Shown: positions 44,674-53,988, counted from the stretch's first letter. The stretch is 64,000 nucleotides of DNA from Paraburkholderia tagetis (GCF_022213065.1 NZ_JAKLJA010000004.1:62001-126000); one strand, 5' to 3'. Numbers and translations: made by a program. Notes: generated by a model not told the origin, from the letters alone.

Positions 44674-45585
44674 ATGTATTTCGTTCAGACGGTTCTCGAT
44701 GCGATTGCACTCGGCAGTCTCTACGCGCTCTCGGCCCTTGCGATCGGTTTCGTGTTCGGCATCATGCGCCTCATTAACTTCGCGCAGGGCAACTACATCA
44801 CGATCGGCGCGTACCTGCTGATCGTGCCGGGTGCGAGTGCAGCGCCGGCGCTGATGTTCGGTGCGCTGCCGGTGCCGCTGATGCTGGTCGCGACAATCGC
44901 GGCGGTCGCCGGCATCGCGCTGCTCACCGAGCGGGCCGCGTTTCGCCCGCTGCGGCAGACGAGCCCGGCGACGCTGCTGGTGTCGTCGTTCGCGGTCAGC
45001 TACTTCCTTCAGCATCTGGTGATGCTCGCGTACACGAGCCGGCCGAAATCGATCGATATCAGCCACGGGCTCAACGACGCGATCAACATCGGCGCGCTTC
45101 GCGTGCAGGGCACGCAGATGTTCAGCATCGGCGTGTGCGCTGCGCTGCTTGTCGCGCTGCTGATCTTTCTGCGCCGCACGCCGATGGGCATCCAGATGCG
45201 CGCGGCAGCGGAGAACTTCCAGATGGCCAGGCTCGTTGGCGTGCCGGCCAACCGCGTGATCGCGGTCGCATTCGCGATCAGCGGGATTCTTTCCGGCGCG
45301 GTGTCGCTGCTGTTCGTGATGCAGACCGGCACGCTCGATATCCGCATGGGCACGCTGCCCGTGATCTACGCCTTCTTCGCGACCGTGATCGGCGGAATGG
45401 GATCGCTCGCGGGGGCGGTGCTGGGCGGCTTCATCGTCGGCTGCTTCAGTGTCTTTCTGCAAGCCTGGCTGCCGGCGGACCTGCGGCCGTTTCGCGACGC
45501 CGGCGTGTTTGGTCTGGTGATTCTCATGCTGCTCGCGAAGCCGAACGGGCTGATCGCCAACAGCACCAATCGGGAGCGTGTGTAA
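44674..45585 (+). CDS. livH: branched-chain-amino-acid-type permease LivH
   Basis: A 303-residue permease with about eight helices and LivH hallmarks (SLYALSALAIGFVFGIMRLI, NFAQGNY, FATVIGGMGSLAGAVLGGF). Directly follows livG and directly precedes livM. Confidence 0.93.
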   Translation: MYFVQTVLDAIALGSLYALSALAIGFVFGIMRLINFAQGNYITIGAYLLIVPGASAAPALMFGALPVPLMLVATIAAVAGIALLTERAAFRPLRQTSPATLLVSSFAVSYFLQHLVMLAYTSRPKSIDISHGLNDAINIGALRVQGTQMFSIGVCAALLVALLIFLRRTPMGIQMRAAAENFQMARLVGVPANRVIAVAFAISGILSGAVSLLFVMQTGTLDIRMGTLPVIYAFFATVIGGMGSLAGAVLGGFIVGCFSVFLQAWLPADLRPFRDAGVFGLVILMLLAKPNGLIANSTNRERV

Positions 45586-46713
45586 ATGTCTGCCTTTCAA
45601 GTCAACAGCCAGGATAACTGCCAGGAAAACAGTCAGCGCAGCGGCCTTTATGTCGAGGCGCGCGATTCGCGCTCCTTCGTGGCATCGATCCTCGCCGGGT
45701 GGTCGCCGGTGCTGCTGCTCGCGATCCCGCTGATCGTGCTCGCGGCGGTGGTCGAGTATGCGGGCAACGCCACGCTCCAAAGCATCGTGACGCTCGCGCT
45801 GATCCGCATCGTGACGGTGGTGGGGATCTACATCTTCGTCGGCAATTCGGGAATCGTGTCGTTCGGCCAGATCGCGTTCATGGCAATCGCCGCGTATGCG
45901 AGCGCCTGGCAGACCTGCTGCGAGGCGCTCAAGCCGATGACGATGCCAGGGCTCCCCGAGTTTCTGCTGGCGGGCAGCATGCCGCTGTGGGTCTCGGGCC
46001 TGACGTCGGTCGCGCTCGCTGCGTTGGCCGCGTTCGTCGTCGGGCTGATCCTGATGCGCCTGTCGGGCCTCGCCGCGTCGATCTCGACGCTGGCCGTGCT
46101 GTTCATCTTCAACACTGTCTATTCGAACTGGGACAGCGTGACGATGGGCTCGGCGTCGATCGTCGGCCTGCCCGAGTACGTGAGCGCGCCGGTCGCAGCG
46201 GCCGGCGTCGTGCTCGCACTCGTGATCGCCTTCGTGCACCAGCGTTCGCGCTGGGGATTGATGTTGCGCGCGAGCCGCGAGGACGAAGTCGCGGCGCGTG
46301 CGGCGGGCGTGTCGCTCTACGTGTCGCGGCTCGTCGCATTCACGGTGTCGGGCGCCGTGATGGGGATGGCCGGCGTGCTGCAAGCGCATTTTCTCGGCAG
46401 CATCTCGACCGATTCGTTCTTTCTCGATCTGACCTTCATCACGCTCGCGATGCTGATCGTGGGCGGCACGCGCAGCCTGGCCGGCGCCGTGGTCGGCACG
46501 GTCGTCGTGCAGGCGATTACCGAAGCGTTTCGCCAACTGGAAGCGGGCGTGAATATCGGGCACACGCAGATCGCGCTGCCCAGCGGCGTGCAGGAACTCG
46601 TGCTCGCCGCCGCGATGCTGCTGATTCTGATCTACCGCCGCAACGGTCTGGTCGGCGGGCGCGAATTCTCGCTGAGGCTGCGCGCGCGCTCGACGCGCGC
46701 GCCCCGGTCGTGA
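45586..46713 (+). CDS. livM: branched-chain-amino-acid-type permease LivM
   Basis: A 375-residue permease; GNSGIVSFGQIAFMAIAAYA is the LivM signature, and a duplicated TM core plus LIVGGTRSLAGAVVGT follows. The N-terminus carries an extra polar stretch (about 25 residues rich in Gln/Asn) before the first helix. Confidence 0.92.
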   Translation: MSAFQVNSQDNCQENSQRSGLYVEARDSRSFVASILAGWSPVLLLAIPLIVLAAVVEYAGNATLQSIVTLALIRIVTVVGIYIFVGNSGIVSFGQIAFMAIAAYASAWQTCCEALKPMTMPGLPEFLLAGSMPLWVSGLTSVALAALAAFVVGLILMRLSGLAASISTLAVLFIFNTVYSNWDSVTMGSASIVGLPEYVSAPVAAAGVVLALVIAFVHQRSRWGLMLRASREDEVAARAAGVSLYVSRLVAFTVSGAVMGMAGVLQAHFLGSISTDSFFLDLTFITLAMLIVGGTRSLAGAVVGTVVVQAITEAFRQLEAGVNIGHTQIALPSGVQELVLAAAMLLILIYRRNGLVGGREFSLRLRARSTRAPRS

Positions 46714-46815
46714 CCACGCGCGCACTATCGGGCAACCCGAACACAAGGCGGGACAGCGCGGCTGGTTCGCCACGAAATCAAGCCGCAATGTGCGGCAAGT
46801 ACCAGGAGGAGTGTC

Positions 46816-48846
46816 ATGCAAGGCATTGATATTATCGGGATCGACATTGGCGGGACGTTTACCGACTTCGTCGCCTACGATTCCACGAGCGGGACCATCA
46901 AGAACTGGAAGAACCTGACCACGCCGAAGGACCCCATCCAGGGCGTGCTGCAAGGGCTCACCCAACATCCCGATCCCGCAGGCGTCGCCAAGATCCGTCT
47001 GGGCACGACCATCGCCACCAATGCGTTGCTCGAGCGCCGTGGCGCGAAGATCGCTTACGTGACGACGCAAGGCTTTCGCGACGTCCCGTTCATCCAGCGC
47101 GGCGACCGCCGCAGCCACTACGACATTTCGTGGATCAAGACCCGGCCGCTGGTGCGGCGTCGCGAGTGCTTCGAGATTCCCGAGCGGCTTTCGGCGAAGG
47201 GCGAGGTCGTGACCGAACTCGACGAGGCCGCCGTGCGCGAAGTCGCGCTCAAGATCAAGGCCGATCCGTCGATCGAGGCGGTCGCGATCTGCACGCTGTT
47301 CTCGTATGTCGATCCGACCCATGAGCGCCGGATTGCGCAGATCTTCGCGGAACTGCTGCCGGATCTGCCGGTGTCGATCTCGTATGACGTGTTGCCGAAG
47401 TGGAAGGAATACGAGCGCGCGTCGACCACGATCGCGGACGCGTATCTGAAGCCCATCGTCTCGCGCAGCTTCCACCGCATGCAGAAGTATCTGGACGAGC
47501 TTGGCGTGGGCGACAAAGTGGGCGTGATCAAGTCGAACGGCGGCGAGTCGACGCTGCGCCGCGCGGCCGAGGCGCCGGTCCAGATGTCGCTCTCGGGGCC
47601 GACCGGCGCGGCTGTCGCGACGCGCGTGATTGCGCAGCTCTGCCAGTTCGCGAACCTCGTGACGTTCGACATGGGCGGAACCTCGACCGACTGCACGACG
47701 GTCGTCGACGGCAAGGAGCACCTGACGACCGACTTCGAGATCGAATGGGGCCTGCCGATCCAGGTGCCGATGATCGACATCCACACGATCGGCGCGGGCG
47801 GCGGCTCGATCGCGTGGATCGACAAGGGCGGCATGCTGCGCATGGGGCCGCAGTCGGCAGGCGCGGATCCAGGGCCCGCCGCATACGGGCGCGGCGGCGA
47901 GCACGCGACGGTGACCGATGCGAACGTCGTGCTCGGCCGCATCAATCCCGATTATTTTCTCGGCGGCAAGATGAAGCTCGACGCGGCCGCTGCCCATCGC
48001 GCGGTCAAGTCGGTCGCCGACCGGCTCGGGATGGAAGTCGACGAAGCCGCCTACGCGATGATCCAGATCGCGAACAACAACATGCTCGGCGCGCTGCGCA
48101 CGGTGCTGCTGCAGCGCGGCCTCGATCCGCGCGACTTCACGCTGGTCAGTTCCGGCGGCGCGGGCCCGGTTCACATCTGCGACCTGATGGAGATCAGCGG
48201 GATTCCGCGCGGCCTCGTGCCGAACTATCCGGGCCAGTTCTCCGCGTTCGGCTTCATCATGACCGACGCGCGCGTGGACCAGCACCGCACGGTGCAGCAG
48301 GTGTCGACGCGCTTCGAGGCGGAGCGCGTGGCGCGCGTCGCGCGGGAACTCGTCGAACGTGCTTACGGCGAACTGCACGAGCAAGGCTACCGCGACAACA
48401 TCGAGGTCTACCGGTCGGTCGAGGCGCGCTACCTTGGCCAGAATCACGAACTCGAGATCGTGCTGAACAGCGACGACTTCGACGCAGCGTCGGTCGCCGA
48501 TCTGTGGGCGCGTTTTCACGCGCAGCACGAGGCGCGCTTCGGCTTCGCGATTCCGGGCGAAACAATCGAACTGGTGAATCTCAAGGTGACGGCTGTGGCG
48601 CTCGGCGAAAAGCCGAAGCTGCGCGAACTGCCGGAAGGCAGCGGCACGCCGGTCTCGACCGGTAGCCGCCGCGTGCGTTTCGAATCGGGCTGGATCGACA
48701 CGCCGACCTACGACCGCGAAACCTTCTTGCAGGGCCAGACGATCGACGGCCCGGCTGTGATTGAAGAAAGTGCCTCGGTGACGATTCTGCGTCCCGACCA
48801 GTCGATGCGGGTCGACCCGTTCGGCAACCTGATCATCTCGGTCTGA
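46816..48846 (+). CDS. hyuA: hydantoinase/oxoprolinase subunit A
   Basis: A 676-residue HyuA-family protein of the ATP-dependent 5-oxoprolinase/N-methylhydantoinase/acetone carboxylase group. The ASKHA nucleotide motif DIIGIDIGGTFTDFVAYD starts it; TNALLERRGAKIAYVTTQGF, VTFDMGGTSTDC and the GAGGGSIAWID loop follow. AGGAGG precedes the ATG. With HyuB it probably opens a cyclic amide such as a hydantoin or 5-oxoproline, or carboxylates a ketone; the Liv transporter presumably imports the substrate. Confidence 0.93.
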   Translation: MQGIDIIGIDIGGTFTDFVAYDSTSGTIKNWKNLTTPKDPIQGVLQGLTQHPDPAGVAKIRLGTTIATNALLERRGAKIAYVTTQGFRDVPFIQRGDRRSHYDISWIKTRPLVRRRECFEIPERLSAKGEVVTELDEAAVREVALKIKADPSIEAVAICTLFSYVDPTHERRIAQIFAELLPDLPVSISYDVLPKWKEYERASTTIADAYLKPIVSRSFHRMQKYLDELGVGDKVGVIKSNGGESTLRRAAEAPVQMSLSGPTGAAVATRVIAQLCQFANLVTFDMGGTSTDCTTVVDGKEHLTTDFEIEWGLPIQVPMIDIHTIGAGGGSIAWIDKGGMLRMGPQSAGADPGPAAYGRGGEHATVTDANVVLGRINPDYFLGGKMKLDAAAAHRAVKSVADRLGMEVDEAAYAMIQIANNNMLGALRTVLLQRGLDPRDFTLVSSGGAGPVHICDLMEISGIPRGLVPNYPGQFSAFGFIMTDARVDQHRTVQQVSTRFEAERVARVARELVERAYGELHEQGYRDNIEVYRSVEARYLGQNHELEIVLNSDDFDAASVADLWARFHAQHEARFGFAIPGETIELVNLKVTAVALGEKPKLRELPEGSGTPVSTGSRRVRFESGWIDTPTYDRETFLQGQTIDGPAVIEESASVTILRPDQSMRVDPFGNLIISV

Positions 48847-48857
48847 GGAGAGCCACG

Positions 48858-50558
48858 ATGGATCTGATTACCATGAACATTCTCGAGTCGACGATGGTGT
48901 CGATCTGCCGGGAAATGGGCATCACGCTGATGAAAACGTCCTATTCGACGATCTTCAACGAGGCGCTCGACTTCACATGCGGGCTCGCGAACGCCGAAGG
49001 CGAAATGATCGCGGTCGCCGACTACTGCCCGTCGCAGATCGGCGGGATGCCGCTGCTCGTGCAGTCGTGCCTGAAGGAGATCGACATGGACGAGCTAGCG
49101 GAAGGCGACATTATTCTGCACAACGATCCTTATCGCGGCGGACTGCATACACCGGAACACACGTTCTTCAAGCCGATCTTCGTCGATGGCGTGCTGGCGG
49201 GCTGGGCGGTCGCGATCGGTCACATCGCCGAAGTCGGCGGGATGGCGCCGGGGGGCTTCTGCGGCGAGGCCACCGACATCTTCCAGGAAGGTATCCGCAT
49301 TCCGCCCGTCAAGGTGAAGACGAAGGGCAAGGACAATCGCGACATCTGGAAGCTGCTGCTCGCGAACGTGCGCACGCCGCGCACCAACTATGGCGACCTG
49401 CGCGCGCTGATCGCCGCCGTCGATCTCGGCGAGCAGCAGATGAAGGGCGTGTTCGAGAAGTACGGCAAGGAGCGCGTGCGGCAGAACGTCAGCGATCTGC
49501 TGCTGTATTCGGAGCGCCGGATGCGCGCGGAACTCGAAGCGATTCCGGACGGCATCTACACGTTCGTCGATCACATCGAGAGTGACGGCATCGATGCCGA
49601 TCGCACCTACGACGTACACGTCGCGGTCCACAAGATGGGGCAGGAGATCGTCGTCGACTACACGGGCTCCTCGCCGCAGGCGTCGGGGCCGATCAACGCG
49701 ACGCTCGGCGTTTCGACCTCGGCCGCGTACAACGCCATCCTGCATATGACCGATCCCTCGATCCCGCGCAACAGCGGCTGCTTCCGGCCGATCCGGATCG
49801 TCGCGCCCGGCGGCACGATCGTCAACGTCGATTTCCCGGCGCCGGAAGTGGGCGGCAACACTGAAACCCACCCGCGCATCGTCGGCGCGATTCTCGGCGC
49901 GATGGCCGACGCGGTGCCGAACCGCGTGATGGCGGCGGAGGGGGCGACGCACTGCAACTTCGTGTTCGGCGGCGTGGACGCGGACAGCGGCGAATATTTC
50001 GCGTGCTACGACCTCGAGGCCGTGGGTTGGGGCGGCCGCGCGTTCGCGGACGGCAACGACGCGGTCGATTCGATCAACGGGAACTGCCGGATCACGCCGG
50101 TCGAAGTGTACGAAACGCGCTTTCCGTGGCGGATCGAGAAGCTCGCATTCAACCCGGACTCGGGTGGCGCGGGCGAATACCGGGGCGGCGTGGGCTATTC
50201 GAAGCAGATGCTCTGCCTGAACGAAACGATCACCGTGTCGCAGATGACGGACCGCCATCACTTCGCGCCATGGGGATTGAAGGGCGGCGGCGAGGGCGGC
50301 CTTGGCGCGACGCTCGTGCAAAAAGCGGGCACCTCGGGCTGGAAGACGATGTGCGATGCATACGGCAAGGCGTCGTCGAGCCGCTATTCGAACGTGCAGA
50401 TCCGGCGCGGCGACCGCGTCACGCTGACGACACCCGGCGGCGGCGGTTATGGCGAACCCGCGAAACGCGCGCCGCAAGCGCTGCAAGACGATGTGCTGGA
50501 CGGTTATGTATCCGCCCAGGCAGCCCGCGAGTTGTATGGCTACAAAGAGGAGGCTTGA
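48858..50558 (+). CDS. hyuB: hydantoinase/oxoprolinase subunit B
   Basis: A 566-residue HyuB-family protein: ILHNDPYRGGLHTPEHTFFK, YTGSSPQASGPINATLGVST and the C-terminal RRGDRVTLTTPGGGGYGEP. It begins 11 bases after hyuA and ends two bases before a small Cys-rich gene. Confidence 0.93.
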   Translation: MDLITMNILESTMVSICREMGITLMKTSYSTIFNEALDFTCGLANAEGEMIAVADYCPSQIGGMPLLVQSCLKEIDMDELAEGDIILHNDPYRGGLHTPEHTFFKPIFVDGVLAGWAVAIGHIAEVGGMAPGGFCGEATDIFQEGIRIPPVKVKTKGKDNRDIWKLLLANVRTPRTNYGDLRALIAAVDLGEQQMKGVFEKYGKERVRQNVSDLLLYSERRMRAELEAIPDGIYTFVDHIESDGIDADRTYDVHVAVHKMGQEIVVDYTGSSPQASGPINATLGVSTSAAYNAILHMTDPSIPRNSGCFRPIRIVAPGGTIVNVDFPAPEVGGNTETHPRIVGAILGAMADAVPNRVMAAEGATHCNFVFGGVDADSGEYFACYDLEAVGWGGRAFADGNDAVDSINGNCRITPVEVYETRFPWRIEKLAFNPDSGGAGEYRGGVGYSKQMLCLNETITVSQMTDRHHFAPWGLKGGGEGGLGATLVQKAGTSGWKTMCDAYGKASSSRYSNVQIRRGDRVTLTTPGGGGYGEPAKRAPQALQDDVLDGYVSAQAARELYGYKEEA

Positions 50559-50560
50559 TC

Positions 50561-50761
50561 ATGAAATTCTCGCAAAACGGGCTCTACATTGAGCGCTATA
50601 TCAAGTGTGCAAACTGCGGCACGCTGATCTACGCAGACGACCAGCGCCAGCAGGCGGAAAGCGTCCAGCGGGACGGGCAGATTTTCTGTTCCCAATGGTG
50701 TGTCGACTGGCGTGAGGCGCGCGAGAAGCGCGAGGCAGCGGCAGCGGCAGCGGCGCGCTGA
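50561..50761 (+). CDS. small Cys-rich (zinc-finger-like) protein downstream of hyuB
   Basis: A 66-residue frame starting ATG 50561, with GAGGAGG about six bases before it and only two bases after the hyuB stop. It carries CANCG near residue 19 and FCSQWC near residue 46, a CxxC...CxxxC arrangement able to hold zinc, and ends in an Arg/Glu/Ala-rich helix (REAREKREAAAAAAAR). I do not recognise a named family. The spacing implies co-translation with HyuAB, so an accessory or small subunit is likely, by loose analogy with the gamma subunits of acetone carboxylases. Codon use matches the neighbours. Confidence 0.78.
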   Translation: MKFSQNGLYIERYIKCANCGTLIYADDQRQQAESVQRDGQIFCSQWCVDWREAREKREAAAAAAAR

Positions 50762-50765
50762 GGAC

Positions 50766-50826
50766 GCACGAGGGCGCACGAGGGCGCACGAGGGCGCCGC
50801 GGGAACGCTTCGATGTTCCCGCGGCG
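50766..50826. repeat. three 10-bp tandem repeats followed by a 12-bp hairpin
   Basis: GCACGAGGGC occurs three times head to tail (50766-50795). It runs into a perfect 12-base stem (50795-50806 with 50815-50826, eight-base loop). No T-run follows. It lies between the hyu operon and the GntR gene and may end or stabilise the hyu transcript. Confidence 0.7.
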
Positions 50827-50891
50827 TAGCTGCCTGGCGGCTCGCTGGTGCACGACGGGTCCTGTGGCTCGGTGCCGCTCCGGCGGGAAAG

Positions 50892-50908
50892 TGTCCACAG
50901 TCTATAAT
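50892..50908 (+). promoter_or_regulatory. TGTCCACAGTCT motif (copy 2) overlapping a TATAAT -10 box
   Basis: The 12-base motif at 50892-50903 equals that at 42573-42584 and abuts TATAAT at 50903-50908, the best -10 element in this gap. A protein bound here would block the promoter of the GntR gene, as expected for autorepression. Confidence 0.55.
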
Positions 50909-50954
50909 GTGCATACTTTAGTCGGTGTGCCGACTGCAACCTGGAGACGCGTCA

Positions 50955-51671
50955 GTGAACACGCGAGAGAACGCCGTGACGGCAGGCAAAGACGGGCACC
51001 GTCAGGACGAGGGCGAGCTGCTTTACACGGATAGCCTGGTGGATCAGGTGACGGATATGCTGCGCAGCCAGATCGTCGAGGGCGTCATCGCGCCCGGCGA
51101 AAAGATCGTCGAGGCGGCGCTCGCGGAGCGGCTGGGAATCAGCCGCAATCCGATCCGCGAGGCGGTGCGGCGCCTGGAGGGAAGCGGGCTGCTCGTCAAC
51201 CATCCGCGACGCGGGCGTTTTGTCCGGCAGATCAGCCGCGACGAAGCAGAAGACATCATTTATTTCCGCACCTGCATCGAGCGCGCGGGCATCATGCGCG
51301 TGGCCGAGACGCGCATGGATGCCGACGTGCGCCGTCTGCGCGGCATTCTGGCCGAGATGCGCGAGGCGGCGGACAACGGCGACGTCGTGCGGACGCTCGA
51401 AATCGACGCGCAATTTCATCGCGCTATCTGCGAGATGACGGGCAGCAGCCGCGGCCTGAAGGCATTCGACGACATTCACACGGAACTGCGCATTCTGTTC
51501 CGGATGATCGGCAATACGTATGCGACGCTCGATGAAGCGGTTCGCGGTCACGAGCCCCTGATGGCGGCGATCGAGGCCGGCGATGCCGAGACGGCGGGGC
51601 GAGTGATGACCGAACATATCGCCGCGACGCGGATCGAAGTGGAGAAGTATTTTCAGTCCAAGGGGCAATAG
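50955..51671 (+). CDS. GntR-family regulator, FCD type
   Basis: A 238-residue regulator. The winged helix lies at about residues 25-90 (IAPGEKIVEAALAERLGISR, then NPIREAVRRLEGSGLL), followed by the all-helical FCD ligand domain with metal-site histidines (FHRAIC, HEPLM, EHIAA). GTG 50955 is chosen after TGGAGA; another GTG at 50925 is in frame. It lies after the liv-hyu operon and likely controls it through the shared TGTCCACAGTCT motif. Confidence 0.9.
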   Translation: MNTRENAVTAGKDGHRQDEGELLYTDSLVDQVTDMLRSQIVEGVIAPGEKIVEAALAERLGISRNPIREAVRRLEGSGLLVNHPRRGRFVRQISRDEAEDIIYFRTCIERAGIMRVAETRMDADVRRLRGILAEMREAADNGDVVRTLEIDAQFHRAICEMTGSSRGLKAFDDIHTELRILFRMIGNTYATLDEAVRGHEPLMAAIEAGDAETAGRVMTEHIAATRIEVEKYFQSKGQ

Positions 51672-51934
51672 CGCCGAGCTGCACTTTGGCTAAATGCACC
51701 GGCCGCCTCAGCCCCAGGGGAGTACTTTCCATTCCTTATCGATTGTCCGGTTGTTAGCGTTGGTGACGTCCCTGCGCGAATAAAAAATTAATAGCAGCAG
51801 ACGCAATATGAAATCGCGATGAAGTCACCGACCTTTAAATATGCGAAGCGAATCGGAAATGGATTTCGCTAGTTCCCGATGCGCGCTATGCACTATCCTT
51901 GGCGTTGGTTCGATAACGCGCCAGGGGGAAAGCC

Positions 51935-52963
51935 ATGGGTTGGATCAACCTCGTTCCGGACGGCTCCACGCAAGTCTTTCTCGACGACTTCATGGTCGGC
52001 GTACCGGCCGCACAGCGACAGCGCCCGACATGGGCCCGCTCCCGAATCAAGCTCGTACCCAACACGGGGCGCTTTCGCAGCGGGACAACACCGATCGCAT
52101 TGCAAGGTAATGTGATCGGACAGGACGCGAGGCCATTCAATACCGAGTACGGCCATCTGGTCGGGCTCAGTATCGGCGGCCTCGATGTCCGCGAAAACCT
52201 GGTGCCGATGTATGGCAACATCAACCGCGGCAGCTATCGAGACATCGAGCGCGAACTCGAGCTGGCTGCAGCCGGGAACCCAAACGCGGTGATGCTCGTC
52301 GGCCTTCAGTATCCGGCGACGGGCACCGGCGTCGACGACGACGCGCGCGTGCCGGTCGGATTCAGCTTCTGGCTGTTTCCCAACTTTACCGGACCGCTTT
52401 CCGGCGCACTGCCGATGGGTCCGGCGTGGCGACAGATCGCGAACGTGCGGGCCGGCGGGGTCCGCTTTCCGATCGAGGGCGGCGACATCGAGCGCCGCCG
52501 TTTCCATCTCGAACTGCGCGCCAGAACGATCCGTGAGGGATGGGGCATCGAACAGCTCGGCGGCGACGCGGTTGCGTGGTCCCGTAAGGGCTGGTTGCCG
52601 CCGGTCGCGGCGCGACCCTACGGCTATCTCGACCGGATCGCTTACAGCCCGGAATTCGCCAGCTATGCGCAGTTGATGCTGCCGCGCTGGGATGCGTGCG
52701 ACATTGCGCCGGGCAAGGAATTCGTCGAGGCGCAGCGCGTCAATATCGTTTATGCAAACTGCTATACGCAATCCGACGAAAGAAAGGGTGAATGCTGGAG
52801 CGACGATCCAAACGACCCGATCAAATCTGTTCTCACCCATCTAGGTTCGGACAACGGGTTTCAGATCGACCATATTCATCCTATGGCCAGCATGGGGCCG
52901 AATATCTATTCGAACGCACAGGTGCTGAGTTCGGCGCATAACCGGACGAAAGGGCGAAGTTGA
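51935..52963 (+). CDS. protein with two nuclease-like motifs (His-Asn type and HNH)
   Basis: A 342-residue protein, ATG 51935 after GGGGGAAAG. Residues 70-108 read EYGHLVGLSIGG, DVRENLVPMYGNINRGSY, IERELE, matching the His...Asn...Glu layout of DNA/RNA non-specific endonucleases (His74, Asn88, Asn97, Glu105). The C-terminus reads IDHIHPMASMGPNIYSNAQV then SSAHNRTKG, a clear HNH motif (His313, Asn323/327, His335/Asn336). No signal peptide or membrane segment is seen. A polymorphic toxin, interbacterial effector or defence nuclease is plausible. I see no obvious immunity gene; the next gene is a GNAT 290 bases away. Confidence 0.75.
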   Translation: MGWINLVPDGSTQVFLDDFMVGVPAAQRQRPTWARSRIKLVPNTGRFRSGTTPIALQGNVIGQDARPFNTEYGHLVGLSIGGLDVRENLVPMYGNINRGSYRDIERELELAAAGNPNAVMLVGLQYPATGTGVDDDARVPVGFSFWLFPNFTGPLSGALPMGPAWRQIANVRAGGVRFPIEGGDIERRRFHLELRARTIREGWGIEQLGGDAVAWSRKGWLPPVAARPYGYLDRIAYSPEFASYAQLMLPRWDACDIAPGKEFVEAQRVNIVYANCYTQSDERKGECWSDDPNDPIKSVLTHLGSDNGFQIDHIHPMASMGPNIYSNAQVLSSAHNRTKGRS

Positions 52964-53253
52964 ACGGCGCAGAGCGCGCCGCGCGAACGCTTGTCGCAAG
53001 TTTGTCACGAACTGCGCCGCGCGTATTTAGCACGATGATTTTCTCGCCAGCAAGCAGCGCGTCAATTCAGGCGGATTTTTTTCGTCGCCAATAGCACCGC
53101 TTTATGTCGATCCGGGTATTCCCGGGGATTCCATTCGCACTGACGCAGTTGCGAGTCGCCAATGTCTAGACTATTATCCGCATCGCCTGTATCGGATTTT
53201 CAGTTCGATTCACGCGGCATATATTGACTGGCCGTGTTCTTGTGCGCAGGGAA
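52964..53253. other. intergenic region, AT-richer than its surroundings
   Basis: No gene is supported in this 290-base gap. It is the most AT-rich stretch of the right-hand region, which may reflect a promoter or a junction of acquired DNA. Confidence 0.4.
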
Positions 53254-53850
53254 ATGAAAGCTTCGATGACCGCAAGCGCCGATTTCGTTTTCGACGCCGT
53301 GCAATGCAGCGTCGGCCATACCGGCGGAGATCTGCGCCTTCGACAAGCGCATCAGAACGATCGTGCTTTCCTGTACGCGGTTTTCGAAAGCACGCGCGCG
53401 TCCGAGTTCTCACAGGCAGGGTGGAGCGCCGAGCGCGTTGCCTCGTTGCTGGCAGAGCAATTCTCGATGCAGGACACATATTATCGCCGCGTGTATCCGC
53501 GTGGCCGCTTCGACGTGGTCATGCGCGGCGAAATGGCGATTGGCCGCCTTTATCACGATTGGCATGGCAGCGAGGCGTGTTTGATCGATATTGCGCTGTT
53601 GCCCGTTTATCGCCGTGCGGGTATCGGAACGCGAATCGTGCGGGCGTTCGTGGCGCAAGCTGCGCAGAGGTCGATGCCCGTGCAACTGTACGTCGAAGCG
53701 AACAACCCGGTGCAAGGGCTTTATCGCCGGCTTGGTTTCGAGGCGACTGGCGAGAACGGGGTGTATCTGCAAATGCGGCGGCCCGCCGTGCCGTTCGAGC
53801 AGGGGAGTGTGATGAATATCGAGGGGCTCGTGATTGAGCGCGCGATGTAA
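53254..53850 (+). CDS. GNAT-family N-acetyltransferase
   Basis: A 198-residue GNAT; the acetyl-CoA loop is LPVYRRAGIGTRIVRAFVAQ, followed by LYVEANNPVQGLYRRLGFEA. ATG 53254 follows GCAGGGA. It sits at the head of the DUF6916-like, tail-collar and adhesin genes, on the same strand. GNATs recur next to tail-collar genes in this kind of locus, perhaps modifying a surface or secreted protein; the target is unknown. Confidence 0.88.
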   Translation: MKASMTASADFVFDAVQCSVGHTGGDLRLRQAHQNDRAFLYAVFESTRASEFSQAGWSAERVASLLAEQFSMQDTYYRRVYPRGRFDVVMRGEMAIGRLYHDWHGSEACLIDIALLPVYRRAGIGTRIVRAFVAQAAQRSMPVQLYVEANNPVQGLYRRLGFEATGENGVYLQMRRPAVPFEQGSVMNIEGLVIERAM

Positions 53851-53988
53851 CGCGGACCGCGGGCCCGGCAGGAATGATTGCGGCGTTGTGTTTTTACGGG
53901 CCGCCAGAATAATGCAGTAAAAGAATAGACCACGGTCGGCAATACCGACCGAACATAAACAGAACGACAGAATGACCCGGGGGCTTGC

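Noticed and set aside
43951..48528. 1525-codon open frame on the minus strand opposite livGHM and hyuA
   Set aside because: It lies antisense to five well-recognised genes, is very rich in Arg/His/Asp/Ala as expected for the complement of GC-rich codons, and has no domain or ribosome binding site.
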